The notes under the pieces are model-generated. The model had not been told where the DNA came from and searched no databases. It saw nothing but the letters and a program-made list of their open reading frames with translations. From Hominiventricola filiformis (GTDB taxonomy: Bacteria; Bacillota; Clostridia; Lachnospirales; Lachnospiraceae): DNA of 64,000 nt. The position numbers were made by a program, and so were the translations under genes. Positions 51,317 through 61,375 of this stretch are shown here, piece by piece; the first letter of the stretch is position 1, and each line of letters opens with the position of its first letter. The stretch spans positions 1 to 64,000 of the forward strand of contig NZ_JAJEPS010000007.1 of the NCBI RefSeq assembly GCF_020686965.1, given 5' to 3'.

Positions 51317-51997
51317 ATGATAACACTGGAAAATGTTGTGAAGTCATATCCCAATGGCGTTGGTGCCATTAACGGGATCAGCCTTCACATCGACAGAGGA
51401 GAGTTTGTGTTTATAGTCGGAGACAGCGGTTCCGGAAAATCTACGCTGATCAAGCTTCTGCTGAAGGAGCTGGAACCAACGGAAGGTACGATCCGCGTCA
51501 ATGGCGTGCTGCTGAACCGTATGAAGAAACGTAATATCCCGAAGTACCGCCGAAAGATCGGCTGCGTATTCCAGGATTTCCGTCTTTTGAAGGATCGCAA
51601 TGTCTATGAAAATGTGGCATTTGCCCAGCGTGTCATAGTGACTCCCACCAAGGAGATCAAGAAAAATGTTCCGGCCATGCTTTCCCTCGTCGGTCTGGCA
51701 GAGAAGTACAAGTCCTTCCCACGCCAGCTTTCCGGTGGTGAACAGCAGCGAGTGGCGCTTGCCAGAGCACTGGTGAACAGTCCGGACATTCTGCTGGCGG
51801 ATGAGCCTACAGGTAACCTGGACCCGAAGACTTCCAGAGAGATTATGAAGCTTCTGGAGGAGATCAATGCCCGCGGTACAACAGTTCTGGTGGTAACACA
51901 TGATCAGGATATTGTAAATACATTGAAGAAACGAGTGATTCGTATGCAGAAGGGAATCATTACGGGAGACGAGAAAGAAAGCGGGTACATCGGATGA
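51317..51997 (+). CDS. ftsE: Cell division ATP-binding protein FtsE
   Basis: A 226-residue ABC ATPase: Walker A GDSGSGKSTL near residue 37, Q-loop VFQDFRLL, signature LSGGEQQRVALARAL, Walker B ILLADEPTGNLDP, and H-loop VVTHD. It powers FtsX, which activates wall hydrolases at the division site. Its stop overlaps the ftsX start by 4 bases. TAGGAGG lies before the start. Confidence 0.95.
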   Translation: MITLENVVKSYPNGVGAINGISLHIDRGEFVFIVGDSGSGKSTLIKLLLKELEPTEGTIRVNGVLLNRMKKRNIPKYRRKIGCVFQDFRLLKDRNVYENVAFAQRVIVTPTKEIKKNVPAMLSLVGLAEKYKSFPRQLSGGEQQRVALARALVNSPDILLADEPTGNLDPKTSREIMKLLEEINARGTTVLVVTHDQDIVNTLKKRVIRMQKGIITGDEKESGYIG

Positions 51998-52902
51998 GAT
52001 TCAGTACAATAGGATATTGTTTTCAGCAGGGATTTAAGAATATATGGAGAAATAAACTGTTCTCCCTTGCATCCATGGCGACCATGTCAGCATGTATTTT
52101 CATGTTCGGCATCTTCTTCTGCATTGTGCAGAACTTTCAGCATTTCGTAAAATCGGCAGAGGAAGGCGTTGCCATTACCGTTCTCTTTGACGAGGGAACG
52201 ACGGAAGATCAGATCATGGCCATCGGACAGGATCTGACGAAGCGCGCCGGGGTCTCGGAAGTCGTCTATGTATCAGCGGATGAGGCATGGAAGAGCTATC
52301 AGAAACAGTATTTTCAGGGAAATGAAGAGCTGGCAGACGCATTTGTCAATGATAACCCATTGGCCAACAGCGCCAACCTGGAGATCTACATGAAGGATAT
52401 TTCATTGCAGGACGATCTGGTAACCTATATCGAGTCCATTGACGGAGTGAGAAAAGTGAATCGTTCCGATCAGGTAGCGGATATGCTGAGTGGATTTAAC
52501 CGTCTGATAAGTTATGTGTCCGTGGCAATTATCGGACTGCTTCTGGCAGTTTCCGTATTCTTGATCAGCAATACGGTGGCGACCGGTATTGCTGTCAGAA
52601 AAGAAGAGATTGCGATTATGCGTCTGATCGGAGCGAAGAATTCCTTTATCAAGGCACCGTTCCTGATCGAAGGCGTTATCATTGGATTGGTGGGAGCAGC
52701 GCTTCCGCTGGCGGTTCTTTATTACCTGTACCATAAGATTGTACTGTACGTTGCAGCAGAATTTAACATGCTGACCAGCGTCATGAAATTCCTTCCGGTG
52801 AACGAGCTGTTCAGCACATTGTTGCCGGTAGGTATGCTTCTTGGTGTGGGTATTGGTTTCTTTGGCAGTGTATTCACCAGTCAGCGGCACCTGAAAGTAT
52901 AA
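51994..52902 (+). CDS. ftsX: Cell division protein FtsX
   Basis: A 302-residue membrane protein with four helices (about 24-46, 172-196, 222-242, 270-292). A large outside loop between the first two (about 48-170) is where a hydrolase such as the downstream M23 protein docks. The FtsX/MacB core is seen in RKEEIAIMRLIGAKNSFIKAPFLIEGV. Overlaps ftsE by ATGA and lies 13 bases before the hydrolase gene, so the three form the usual FtsEX-effector operon. Confidence 0.95.
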   Translation: MRFSTIGYCFQQGFKNIWRNKLFSLASMATMSACIFMFGIFFCIVQNFQHFVKSAEEGVAITVLFDEGTTEDQIMAIGQDLTKRAGVSEVVYVSADEAWKSYQKQYFQGNEELADAFVNDNPLANSANLEIYMKDISLQDDLVTYIESIDGVRKVNRSDQVADMLSGFNRLISYVSVAIIGLLLAVSVFLISNTVATGIAVRKEEIAIMRLIGAKNSFIKAPFLIEGVIIGLVGAALPLAVLYYLYHKIVLYVAAEFNMLTSVMKFLPVNELFSTLLPVGMLLGVGIGFFGSVFTSQRHLKV

Positions 52903-52915
52903 AGGAGACGACAGC

Positions 52916-54186
52916 ATGAAACGGCGCCTGATCAGTGCGGCCCTGATATTTGCACTTGTTCTGGTTCTTCCGGGCATTGGCACGCGGGCAAATCCGGGAG
53001 ATTCCGGAAATGAGGAAGAAGCGGAAGAGGATTCAGACACCGATGCGTTGGAACAGAAACGAAAAGATACTCTGAAGCAGATTGAGTCTATTAAATCGGA
53101 TATCAGTACCGTGGAAAATCAGATCAAGGATCTGAAACAGAATAAAAGTAATCTTCAGGCTTATATCAGCAAGCTGGACAAGGAAGTGAATACGCTGGCT
53201 TCCCAGATTAAAAATCTGCAGACCCAGATTAAAAGCAGCGAAGCGCAGATCAGTGATAAAAAAGATGAGATCGAAGCCAGCACAGCGGAGCTTGCAAAAG
53301 CGGAAGAAGAGATGGATGAGCAGTATTCTATGATGAAGAAGCGCATCCAGTATATGTATGAGAACGGCGGGCAGTCCTGGTTTGAACTGCTGCTGGAGTC
53401 GGAAAGCTTTCCGGATCTGGTAAACCGGATAGAGTATGCATCGGAGATGACCGGCTATGACCGGGATATGATGCAGCAGCTCAAAGAGGCGAGAGATGTG
53501 GTAGAAGAACAGAAAAACGCACTTGAGCAGGAAAAGCAGGAACTGGAAGACGCTAAGAAAGATCTGCAGACCATGCTGTCGAAAGTACAGGAACAGCAGA
53601 CTGCCATTAATAAGGCAATGGCTGCAAAGACACAGGAAATTGCAGACTATCAGAGTCAGATTAATACGGCAGCCGGACAGCAGGATGCCTATGAGGACCA
53701 GCTGGATGAGCAGGAGAAGCTGCTTGCCCAGGTGGAAAATCAGATCGCAGCTGCAGCTGCGGCGAAAGCTGCGGCAGATGATGGAGACGGAGGAAGCTCC
53801 GGATTCATGTGGCCATGTCCGGCCAGTCACCGAATTACCAGCGGGTTCGGAAATCGAACAGCACCGGTGAAAGGAGCATCCACTTATCATAAGGGAATTG
53901 ATATTGGAGCATCCAGTGGTTCAGCCATTGTAGCAGCGTCTTCAGGACGTGTGACGACAGCAACCTACAGCAGTTCGGCCGGAAATTATGTGGTCATATC
54001 CCATGGCGGCGGCATCTCTACCGTGTATATGCATGCATCGGCACTCTATGTGTCGGAGGAGATACCGTATCAGCGGGTGATACGATAGCGGCAGTTGGAT
54101 CCACCGGATTTTCGACAGGACCGCATCTTCACTTTGGAGTGATTGTAAATGGCAGTTATGTGAATCCATCCGGGTACGTAAACTGA
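52916..54186 (+). pseudogene. FtsEX-linked M23 peptidoglycan hydrolase, frameshifted near its end
   Basis: The protein has a signal peptide (about 1-25), a long coiled coil (about 40-285, PcsB/CwlO/EnvC-like, the part that contacts FtsX), and an M23 peptidase domain from about 300 (ITSGFGNRTAPVKGASTYHKGIDIGA). The frame stops early at 54088. From about 54050 the next frame continues as expected (GDTVSAGDTIAAVGSTGFST, GPHLHFGVIVNG, YVNPSGYVN) to a stop at 54184-54186, so one base is missing near GTGTCGGAGGAG. The catalytic HLHFG lies after the shift. This is either a true loss or a sequencing error; with correction it is a 423-residue enzyme. Confidence 0.8.
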
Positions 54187-54215
54187 TATAGAAGGCAATA
54201 AAAGGAGATACAGCA

Positions 54216-55409
54216 ATGGAAGAGAACCGGAAACATCATTCCTTCAGAAAGGGACTTATCTGCGGAGTGCTGATCAGTGTGCTGACAGTCTCTGTCTGCG
54301 GCTGCGGTGCTGCCTGGATGCTTGGTCATCTGGGATTTACAGCACTCACTTCCGGAGGTAATGCGGAAGAGCAGGCGAAGATCTCCACCAAGATGCAGGA
54401 ACTGCAGAGTTATATCGACCGGTTTTATCTGTTTGATTATGACGAAGAGAATGTGGAGAGCGGCATCTATAAGGGCATGATGGCCGGACTTGGTGATGTG
54501 TATACCAACTATTATACGCCGGAAGAATATGCAAGCTTTATGGAGTCTTCCAACGGAAGCTACAGCGGAATCGGTGCCATGTTAAGCCAGGATTACAATA
54601 CTGGAATTATCACGGTTGTGAAAGTCTTTGAAGGATCACCTGCTGCGGAGGCAGGGGTACAGCCGGATGATATTCTGTATAAAGTAAAAGGGGAAGAAGT
54701 AACGGGAATGGATCTGAATCTGGTTGTATCGGATCTAAAAGGTGAAGAGGGGACCGATGTGGAGGCAAGTTTCATGAGAGGCACGGATGTGCTGGATCTG
54801 ACACTGACGCGCCGGAGCATTGAAGTTCCTACGGTGGAGTACCGGCTGATTACAGACAAGATCGGTTATATCAGTATCAGTGAATTCGATGATGTGACGG
54901 ATGACCAGTTCATTGCAGCCCTTGATGATCTGAACTCTCAGGGTATGGAAAATCTGATCATTGACCTTCGGGATAACGGAGGCGGCCTGGTGGATGTGAC
55001 CTGCGATATTCTTGATCAGCTTCTTCCGGAAGGCTTGATTGTCTACACGGAAGACAAAGATGGCAACCGTGAGGAAGAGACTTCCGATGCGGAACACTAC
55101 TTCCCGGGTAAGATGGCGGTGCTGGTCAATGGAAACAGTGCCAGTGCTTCGGAGATTTTTGCAGGAGCCATCAAGGATTACGGAGTGGGAACTCTGATCG
55201 GAACCCAGACCTTTGGTAAAGGCATCGTGCAGAGTCTGTTTCCGCTAAGCGATGGATCTGCGATCAAGGTCACCGTTTCCCGATATTATACGCCGGCAGG
55301 CAATAATATCCACGAAGTGGGCATTACGCCGGATATTATTCTGGAAAAGGATACGGAGAGCGAAGAAGACAATCAGCTGCAGAAAGCCATTGACGTATTA
55401 AAAGAATAA
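54216..55409 (+). CDS. C-terminal processing protease (S41 family)
   Basis: A 397-residue exported serine protease. A membrane/signal segment is at about 12-38; it includes a Cys-Gly-Cys-Gly run, but this is not a clear lipobox. A PDZ domain lies at about 110-195 (GIGAMLSQDYNTGIITVVKVFEGSPAAEAGVQPDDILYKV), then the S41 domain with catalytic Ser in NGNSASASEIFAGAIKDYG and Lys in TFGKGIVQS. CtpA-type enzymes trim wall-hydrolase regulators and other exported proteins, which fits its place after FtsEX and the M23 gene. AAAGGAG precedes the start. Confidence 0.93.
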   Translation: MEENRKHHSFRKGLICGVLISVLTVSVCGCGAAWMLGHLGFTALTSGGNAEEQAKISTKMQELQSYIDRFYLFDYDEENVESGIYKGMMAGLGDVYTNYYTPEEYASFMESSNGSYSGIGAMLSQDYNTGIITVVKVFEGSPAAEAGVQPDDILYKVKGEEVTGMDLNLVVSDLKGEEGTDVEASFMRGTDVLDLTLTRRSIEVPTVEYRLITDKIGYISISEFDDVTDDQFIAALDDLNSQGMENLIIDLRDNGGGLVDVTCDILDQLLPEGLIVYTEDKDGNREEETSDAEHYFPGKMAVLVNGNSASASEIFAGAIKDYGVGTLIGTQTFGKGIVQSLFPLSDGSAIKVTVSRYYTPAGNNIHEVGITPDIILEKDTESEEDNQLQKAIDVLKE

Positions 55410-55418
55410 GAAAAAGAG

Positions 55419-55460
55419 ACTCCCTGTTTACCGGGATTTCCGGTAAACAGGGAGTTTTTG
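55419..55460. terminator. Strong convergent terminator
   Basis: A perfect 16-base stem ACTCCCTGTTTACCGG / CCGGTAAACAGGGAGT with a 5-base loop and TTTTT; upstream AAAAAG makes it usable for the minus-strand gene as well. Confidence 0.9.
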
Positions 55461-55469
55461 TGTAACATA

Positions 55470-56270
55470 TTAAAGATATTTTTTGATCCAGCGGACTGTT
55501 TCCGTAAGAAGGATTTCTGATGGCTTCCGGTCGCGGGTCAGGACATTATAGATATGATCCGCATGGGGGATCAGGATGAGTTCACTTCCTGGATGGGAAG
55601 AGGTACGGCGGATTTCCTCTGCGTGGAAAGACGGAACCAGCTGGTCCTGTTCGCCGCCGATTGCGAGGAGCGGTCCTTTGTAGTTTCGAAGCTCTGATAG
55701 AGGTGTGGAAGCCTGAATCTCTTCAAACCACTGTCTGGAAAGTTTTAAGTCCTCGCGCCAGTCCATGGGAATCCGGGCGTAGCCATTCTCTACAGCTTCC
55801 GGATAATAGTACTGATACCAGTTTTCAAAAATTCCGGCATGCTCCTGACATGCACCGGACCAGCTGACAGCGCAGTGGAGTTTCGGGATCTTATCAAGAA
55901 CCGCTGCCATGATCCGCGCACCCTGGCTGAAGCCTAAGATTCCGACCCGATTCTGGTCAGAACGTTTAAATTGGCACATGGCATGATAGATACAGCAGGT
56001 GTCTTCGATTTCTCCGGAAAATGTGAGCACTTCTTCTTTCTCCCGGCTTTCTCCACAGCCGGCATAATCAAAGCGGATAGAGGCGATTCCTTGTTCTGCC
56101 AGGCGGTTCGCCAGCTGCACAAACAAATTGCCGACTTCATCTTTATGTGAGGCGGTCCCATGGCAGAGTATCATCACCGGAAAGGGTCCTGTTCCGTCCG
56201 GACAAACCCATACAGCCGGAATCTCATGATTGCCGTTTCTGATTCCAATTCTTCCGATCATATATGTCAT
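55470..56270 (-). CDS. Alpha/beta hydrolase
   Basis: A 266-residue soluble serine hydrolase. It shows the oxyanion strand (ILCHGTASHKDEVGNLF), the nucleophile elbow GFSQGAR, an acid in GGEQDQLVPS, and the His in IPHADHIYN. It is of the acyl-peptide/esterase-like type (dienelactone hydrolase-like). AAAGGATG lies before the start on the minus strand. Substrate not known; a lone gene between envelope genes. Confidence 0.86.
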   Translation of the reverse strand: MTYMIGRIGIRNGNHEIPAVWVCPDGTGPFPVMILCHGTASHKDEVGNLFVQLANRLAEQGIASIRFDYAGCGESREKEEVLTFSGEIEDTCCIYHAMCQFKRSDQNRVGILGFSQGARIMAAVLDKIPKLHCAVSWSGACQEHAGIFENWYQYYYPEAVENGYARIPMDWREDLKLSRQWFEEIQASTPLSELRNYKGPLLAIGGEQDQLVPSFHAEEIRRTSSHPGSELILIPHADHIYNVLTRDRKPSEILLTETVRWIKKYL

Positions 56271-56392
56271 CCTTTCTGTATCGTCACTGATTTTCTAACC
56301 ACATTTTACCATATCTGCCGGAGAGCGAATGAGTTTTTTATCGACAATAATTTTCGTTTAAAAATCCCCTTTATTTGAAAGTGTAACTTTGC

Positions 56393-56398
56393 TATAAT
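56393..56398 (+). promoter_or_regulatory. Extended -10 box of PBP gene
   Basis: TGC-TATAAT (TATAAT at 56393-56398), about 25 bases before the ATG; a weak TTTATT -35 lies 17 bases upstream at 56370-56375. Confidence 0.55.
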
Positions 56399-56422
56399 AG
56401 ACAGAATAAAGGAGGCTGACTA

Positions 56423-59188
56423 ATGAATTACAGTAAAAAAAGCACCTCCAGAAAGCAGAAGGCGCTCAAGTCCAGGAAAAGTAAAATGGGCAAAAAGCTG
56501 GGCGTTGTCTTTCTGAAGACGCTGTTGGTACTGTTCATTGCCGTGGGCGTAGCAGGTCTGTGCGGCGGGATCGGTATCGTAAAAGGAGTAATCGAGAATG
56601 CTCCGGATATTACAAGTGCGAGTGTACTTCCGAGAGGCTACAAATCTACAGTCTATGATGCGGACGGCAACAAGACTGCAGAGCTGATCGCAGAGGGAAC
56701 CAACCGTACCTATGTGAAACTTGACAATATTCCAAAACATGTGCAGGAAGCATTTATTGCCATTGAAGATGAACGTTTTTATGACCATAACGGAATTGAT
56801 ATTCAGGGTATGCTGCGTGCCGGTGTGAAGTTTGTGACCAGTGGGTTCAGAACGACGCAGGGTGCAAGTACCATTACCCAGCAGCTTTTGAAAAATAATG
56901 TATTTGACTTCATGTCCGAACATGGAATGCTGGAGAAGATCGAACGAAAGCTGCAGGAGCAGTACCTTGCCGTGAAGCTGGAAGACATCATGAGTAAGGA
57001 TGAAATTCTGGAAAGTTACCTGAATACCATCAATCTGGGACAGAATACGCTTGGTGTACAGGCAGCGGCAAACCGTTATTTCGGAAAGAGTATCAGTGAA
57101 CTGGATATTTCGGAAGCGGCAGTACTGGCGGCAATTACCAAGAGTCCGACAGAATACAATCCGATCAAACATCCGGATGCGAATAAGACGCGCCGGGCGC
57201 TGGTTTTGAAAAATATGCTGGATCAGGGATATATTTCCCAGAACGATTATGACAGCGCCATGGAAGATGATATATATGCCCGGATCAGTGAACACAATGA
57301 AGAGACTCAGTCCACCAATACGGTCTATTCCTATTTCGTGGATGCACTGATCGATCAGGTGCAGAAGGATCTGGTAGAGAAAGCAGGATATTCAGCGACA
57401 CAGGCATCGAATGCTCTGTACAGCAGTGGACTGAAGATTTACAGTACACAGAAGCCGGAGATTCAGTCGGCATTGGATGAAGAATTTGCCAATGAGGAGA
57501 ACTTCCCGGCAAATACGAAAGTTGCCATTGAGTGGGCCATGAGCGTGGTCGATAAAGATGGAAATACGACCAATTACAGCCAGGAGATGATGTTCAAATA
57601 CTATAAGGAACAGAATTCCGGCTATGAACCGCTTTATAGTTCTGAGGAGGAGGCACAGGCTGCCATTGACGGCTATGTGGCGACACTGGGAATCACCGAC
57701 GACGATACGGTCTATGAGAAATCATCTTTCATCATGCAGCCGCAGGCTTCCATGGTCATTGAAGATCAGAAGGCCGGCGAAGTGGTGGCAATGATCGGAG
57801 GCCGTGGTGAGAAGACGGCCAACAAGACACTGAACCGTGTTACCAACGCTCTCAGAAACCCAGGTTCTACTTTCAAGATCGTAGCGGCGTATGCACCGGC
57901 ATTTGAAGAGCTTGGATATGGACCGGGCACCGTACAGTACGACGGACCGTTTGCCTACACAGAGAACGGAAAAGTCGGACGATTAGTCAATAACTGGGAT
58001 AAGAAGACTCAGTACAGAGGATGGACGACGCTTCGTGAAGCGATTGCCCGTTCCATGAATATCGTGGCAGTCAAGACGATTACGGATGTCACTCCGAGTG
58101 TGGCTATAGATTATCTGCTCCGCTTCGGATTCACCAGTCTGCAGCTGGATGGAGCAAACTCCGATGCCGGTCAGGCAATGGCCCTTGGCGGACTGACCAA
58201 TGGTGTATCCAATCTGGAGCTGACCGCAGCCTATGCGGGAATAGCAAATGGAGGTTCTTATTATAAGCCGAAGCTGTACTCGAAGATCGTGGACAATGAA
58301 GGTAATGTGATCCTTGATAATACGGTGGAGGAGCCGACACAGGTGATCTCTGAGCAGAATGCATGGCTTCTGATCGACTGTATGAAAGATGTAGTCACCG
58401 GTGCAGGCGGAACGTCCAGTGCAGCCAAGATCAGCAATATGACTACTGCCGGTAAATCCGGTACCACTTCCGAGAACCGTGATGTATGGTTCGTCGGCAT
58501 GTCTCCGTATTATACGGCAGGCATCTGGGTAGGATATGACAACAACGGTTACAAGCATGAACTGAGCAGTAAGGCAGGAGAGACAAGTTTCCATAAGAAG
58601 CTGTGGTCCAAAGTCATGAGCCGGATTCATCAGAATCTGGAAAATAAAGATTTCGACAAACCTTCGGGCATTGTACAGGTAACGATTTGTACTAAGTCCG
58701 GCAAGCTGGCAATTCCAGGTGTATGTGACAGCGATGGACGATCCGGCATCGTCATCAATGAATATTTTGCGGATGGCACACAGCCCACAGAGACCTGCGA
58801 TAAACACGTACTTGCGAATATCTGTGCAGATACGGGTCTTCTGGCAACGACCATGTGCCCGAATCAGATTGTACAGTCCAAAGTACTGCTTCCACCGATG
58901 CAGAGTGGAGTGGCAGAGGCAGTCACACTGGATACCGCATATGGCATCAGTTCCAATCTGCAGGCAGCGACCTGTACCGTTCACACGGGAGGTGTCTATC
59001 TGCCAAGTATTTATGAGCAGACTGGTTCTGCAGCAGGCGCAGTGACACCGACGGATCCGAATGCGGCGGCAGCGGATCCAAATGCAGCGGCGGCTGACCC
59101 GAATGCGGCGACAGCCGATCCAAACGCGGCGGCAGCGGCCGACCCGGCAGCCGGTGATGGAACTGCAGGTTCCGCAGAAGGACAGTAA
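56423..59188 (+). CDS. Class A penicillin-binding protein (PBP1A type)
   Basis: A 921-residue bifunctional wall synthase. A basic tail and a membrane helix (about 25-52) are followed by the GT51 glycosyltransferase domain (AFIAIEDERFYDHNGIDIQG, TQGASTITQQLLKN, IMSKDEILESYLNTI). The transpeptidase domain has SxxK in NPGSTFKIVAAYAP, SxN in ARSMNIVA and KSGT in TAGKSGTTSE. After a Cys-containing segment the C-terminus ends in AADPNAAAADPNAA repeats, a flexible tail seen in Firmicutes PBPs. AAGGAGG precedes the ATG. Confidence 0.94.
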   Translation: MNYSKKSTSRKQKALKSRKSKMGKKLGVVFLKTLLVLFIAVGVAGLCGGIGIVKGVIENAPDITSASVLPRGYKSTVYDADGNKTAELIAEGTNRTYVKLDNIPKHVQEAFIAIEDERFYDHNGIDIQGMLRAGVKFVTSGFRTTQGASTITQQLLKNNVFDFMSEHGMLEKIERKLQEQYLAVKLEDIMSKDEILESYLNTINLGQNTLGVQAAANRYFGKSISELDISEAAVLAAITKSPTEYNPIKHPDANKTRRALVLKNMLDQGYISQNDYDSAMEDDIYARISEHNEETQSTNTVYSYFVDALIDQVQKDLVEKAGYSATQASNALYSSGLKIYSTQKPEIQSALDEEFANEENFPANTKVAIEWAMSVVDKDGNTTNYSQEMMFKYYKEQNSGYEPLYSSEEEAQAAIDGYVATLGITDDDTVYEKSSFIMQPQASMVIEDQKAGEVVAMIGGRGEKTANKTLNRVTNALRNPGSTFKIVAAYAPAFEELGYGPGTVQYDGPFAYTENGKVGRLVNNWDKKTQYRGWTTLREAIARSMNIVAVKTITDVTPSVAIDYLLRFGFTSLQLDGANSDAGQAMALGGLTNGVSNLELTAAYAGIANGGSYYKPKLYSKIVDNEGNVILDNTVEEPTQVISEQNAWLLIDCMKDVVTGAGGTSSAAKISNMTTAGKSGTTSENRDVWFVGMSPYYTAGIWVGYDNNGYKHELSSKAGETSFHKKLWSKVMSRIHQNLENKDFDKPSGIVQVTICTKSGKLAIPGVCDSDGRSGIVINEYFADGTQPTETCDKHVLANICADTGLLATTMCPNQIVQSKVLLPPMQSGVAEAVTLDTAYGISSNLQAATCTVHTGGVYLPSIYEQTGSAAGAVTPTDPNAAAADPNAAAADPNAATADPNAAAAADPAAGDGTAGSAEGQ

Positions 59189-59212
59189 TCATATTACAAC
59201 AGACATAAAAAG

Positions 59213-59266
59213 ATCCCCGGTATGGGAAGCTGAATATTGGATCAGCCTCATGCCGGGGATTTTTTG
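59213..59266. terminator. Convergent terminator between the two PBP genes
   Basis: A 12-base stem ATCCCCGGTATG / CATGCCGGGGAT (one G-T pair) with a 24-base loop and TTTTTT; AAAAAG at 59207 gives the opposite strand a T-run. Confidence 0.85.
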
Positions 59267-59282
59267 TATGTTTGGAATCCGG

Positions 59283-61220
59283 TTAATCATTCAGGGCTTT
59301 GGAAGTCAGTCCCTGATGAAGTTCGGTCATATAAGTGTTCCAGATCGCCAGCGGATAGGAAGCTCCGGAAAGAGCCTTGGCGCTTCTGGGAGAGTCAAAT
59401 CCGACCCAGACACCGGTGGTATAATATCCAGTATAACCGACAAACCATCCGTCCAGATTATCGTTGGTGGTGCCGGTCTTTCCTGCACAGGGCATGCCGG
59501 GAATGGCATTTCCGTGGGCGGTACCGCGTGTCAGAACCCCTTCCAGAATATTGGTCATCTCATGAGCTGCGGATGACTGATAGACCTGCTTTTCTTCCTG
59601 TTCCGGCATGACGACGATATTGCCGTCCATGTCGGTGATCATGGTGATGCAGGTGGGCTGCCGGTAGACACCTTCATTTTCCAGGGTGGCATAGGCAGCG
59701 GTCATTTCCAGGGAGCTGGCTCCGGTAGTCAGTCCACCCAGGGCAGCAGCCGGTGTATAATCCGTATCTTTAATGGAAGAGAAATTCATATCCAGCAGAT
59801 AGGAAATCCCCACTTCCGGGGTCAGTTCTTTGAACAGTTTATAGGCAACTGTGTTCTTGGACTGCTCCACAGCCGTGCGTAGAGAGATGGCACCGGCATA
59901 CCGGTTGCCCGAGTTGGACGGTCCATCCACCTCTTTGGAATCAATAACCGTACTGGAAGCGGAATAGCCGCGTTCCAGAGCTGGGGTGTAGACAATCAGC
60001 GGTTTGATGGAACTTCCGGGCTGGCGGAAACTTAAGTAAGCACGGTTATAATCCTGGGAGACACCTTCCTGAGATCTGCCGCCCACAATGGCAGTGACGA
60101 GGCCGGTCTCATTATCAATGGTGACGGCAGATGCCTGCAGGGCATAGGTGCCGTTGCTGTTCATAGTATTATAGGCTTCCAGTTCATTGTCGATGGTATC
60201 CTGCAGAAGTGCCTGGGCGTCCATATCGATGGAAGTATAGACCCGGTATCCACCGGTATACAGCTTTTCATGACAGGTATCGTAGTCTTCGCCGGTTGCT
60301 TCCATAAGCGCCCGTGTCGCACATTCATAGATATAAGTGTGCGCCCAGGTGCGGGTAAACTGCGGGGAGGAGTTATCAAGGGTGATCTGTTCGTTCAGTG
60401 CTGTCTGGCAATCACTCTCGGAGATCATGCCGTCATCCAGCATGTTTTTCAGGATCAGGTCACGGCGCGTCAGGGTGTCATCCTTATGCTTCAGTGGATC
60501 GTAGAGGCTTGGACTGTTGGGAATCGCACAGAGAAATGCAGCCTGTGACAGGCTTAAGTCCGAAGCATCTTTGTTAAAATACCCCTGGCTTGCCGCCTGA
60601 ATCCCATAATAGCCGTTGGAAAAATAAATATTGTTGATATAGAATTCCAGCAGTTCCTCTTTGGAATATTTTTTCTCCAGCGCCATGGCGATGAAGATCT
60701 CTTCCACTTTACGTTCCCAACGGACCGTATGGGTCAGGTAAATATTCCGGGCCAGCTGCTGAGTGATGGTACTTCCGCCCTGGGTAATGCTCTCACTGGA
60801 GATGATGGATTTCGCCGCACGGATGATTGCCAGCGGATCGAATCCATGATGTTTGTAGAACCGCTTGTCCTCAATACTGACAAATGCCTCTTTTACCGTG
60901 TCCGGAATTTCATCTGAAGTAAGATAAATCAGGTTGCGGTCGTTTTTCAGAAGAGCAATGAGGTTGCCGTCCTTATCATATACTTCTCCCTGCTGGTCGG
61001 TCTGGAAATCAGCGGCGGTGGAAGTCTCCATAATCTGCTGTGCTTCCTGATGTAGCTGGAAGATTTTCTGAATGTATCCGGTTTGAAAGATGATAAAACA
61101 GACGCCGAGGAAGATACAGAGGATCGCCAGCTGTGTGATGTTGAAAAACAGGTTTCCCATATCTTTTTTCCGTTTTTTCTTTTTTCGTCGTTTCTTCTTT
61201 AAAGGTTCTTCGTTTTCCAT
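59283..61220 (-). CDS. Class A penicillin-binding protein (second)
   Basis: A 645-residue bifunctional PBP with a very basic N-terminus (KKKRRKKKKRKK), a membrane helix at about 27-48, a GT51 domain (AFVSIEDKRFYKHHGFDP, TQGGSTITQQLARNIYL, YSKEELLEFYINNIYFSNGYYG) and a transpeptidase domain (RQPGSSIKPLIVY, EQSKNTVAYK, AGKTGTTNDN). It is shorter than the convergent PBP1A gene and lacks the C-terminal repeat. The ATG at 61220 has GGGAG at 5 bases; a longer frame is rejected. The promoter is at 61294-61322. Confidence 0.93.
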   Translation of the reverse strand: MENEEPLKKKRRKKKKRKKDMGNLFFNITQLAILCIFLGVCFIIFQTGYIQKIFQLHQEAQQIMETSTAADFQTDQQGEVYDKDGNLIALLKNDRNLIYLTSDEIPDTVKEAFVSIEDKRFYKHHGFDPLAIIRAAKSIISSESITQGGSTITQQLARNIYLTHTVRWERKVEEIFIAMALEKKYSKEELLEFYINNIYFSNGYYGIQAASQGYFNKDASDLSLSQAAFLCAIPNSPSLYDPLKHKDDTLTRRDLILKNMLDDGMISESDCQTALNEQITLDNSSPQFTRTWAHTYIYECATRALMEATGEDYDTCHEKLYTGGYRVYTSIDMDAQALLQDTIDNELEAYNTMNSNGTYALQASAVTIDNETGLVTAIVGGRSQEGVSQDYNRAYLSFRQPGSSIKPLIVYTPALERGYSASSTVIDSKEVDGPSNSGNRYAGAISLRTAVEQSKNTVAYKLFKELTPEVGISYLLDMNFSSIKDTDYTPAAALGGLTTGASSLEMTAAYATLENEGVYRQPTCITMITDMDGNIVVMPEQEEKQVYQSSAAHEMTNILEGVLTRGTAHGNAIPGMPCAGKTGTTNDNLDGWFVGYTGYYTTGVWVGFDSPRSAKALSGASYPLAIWNTYMTELHQGLTSKALND

Positions 61221-61293
61221 AATTACTCCCATTAATATGATGTCGGGGCTCGGACAGAATCTGCAGTTTCTACAGCCCCAAAATATTACCAAC

Positions 61294-61322
61294 ATTATAC
61301 CGTGATTATACAGGTGGAACAA
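61294..61322 (-). promoter_or_regulatory. Promoter of the second PBP gene
   Basis: On the minus strand TTGTTC (61322-61317) and TATAAT (61299-61294) with 17 bases between. A second TATAAT-like string overlaps the spacer. Confidence 0.65.
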
Positions 61323-61334
61323 GTAAAAAGTAGG

Positions 61335-61375
61335 AAAAAGTACAGAACAAACATTCGATTCGTTCTGTACTTTTT
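61335..61375. promoter_or_regulatory. Perfect 14-base palindrome upstream of uvrB with a LexA-like box
   Basis: Arms AAAAAGTACAGAAC (61335-61348) and GTTCTGTACTTTTT (61362-61375) with a 13-base gap. AGAACAAACATTCG at 61344-61357 differs little from the Gram-positive LexA box CGAAC-N4-GTTCG. A TATACT -10 box is at 61389-61394. Could be an SOS operator, a divergent-gene insulator, or both. Confidence 0.5.

Noticed and set aside
57983..58984. 333-codon minus-strand open frame
   Set aside because: Antisense to the transpeptidase domain of the PBP gene; composition is that of a reverse-strand shadow.
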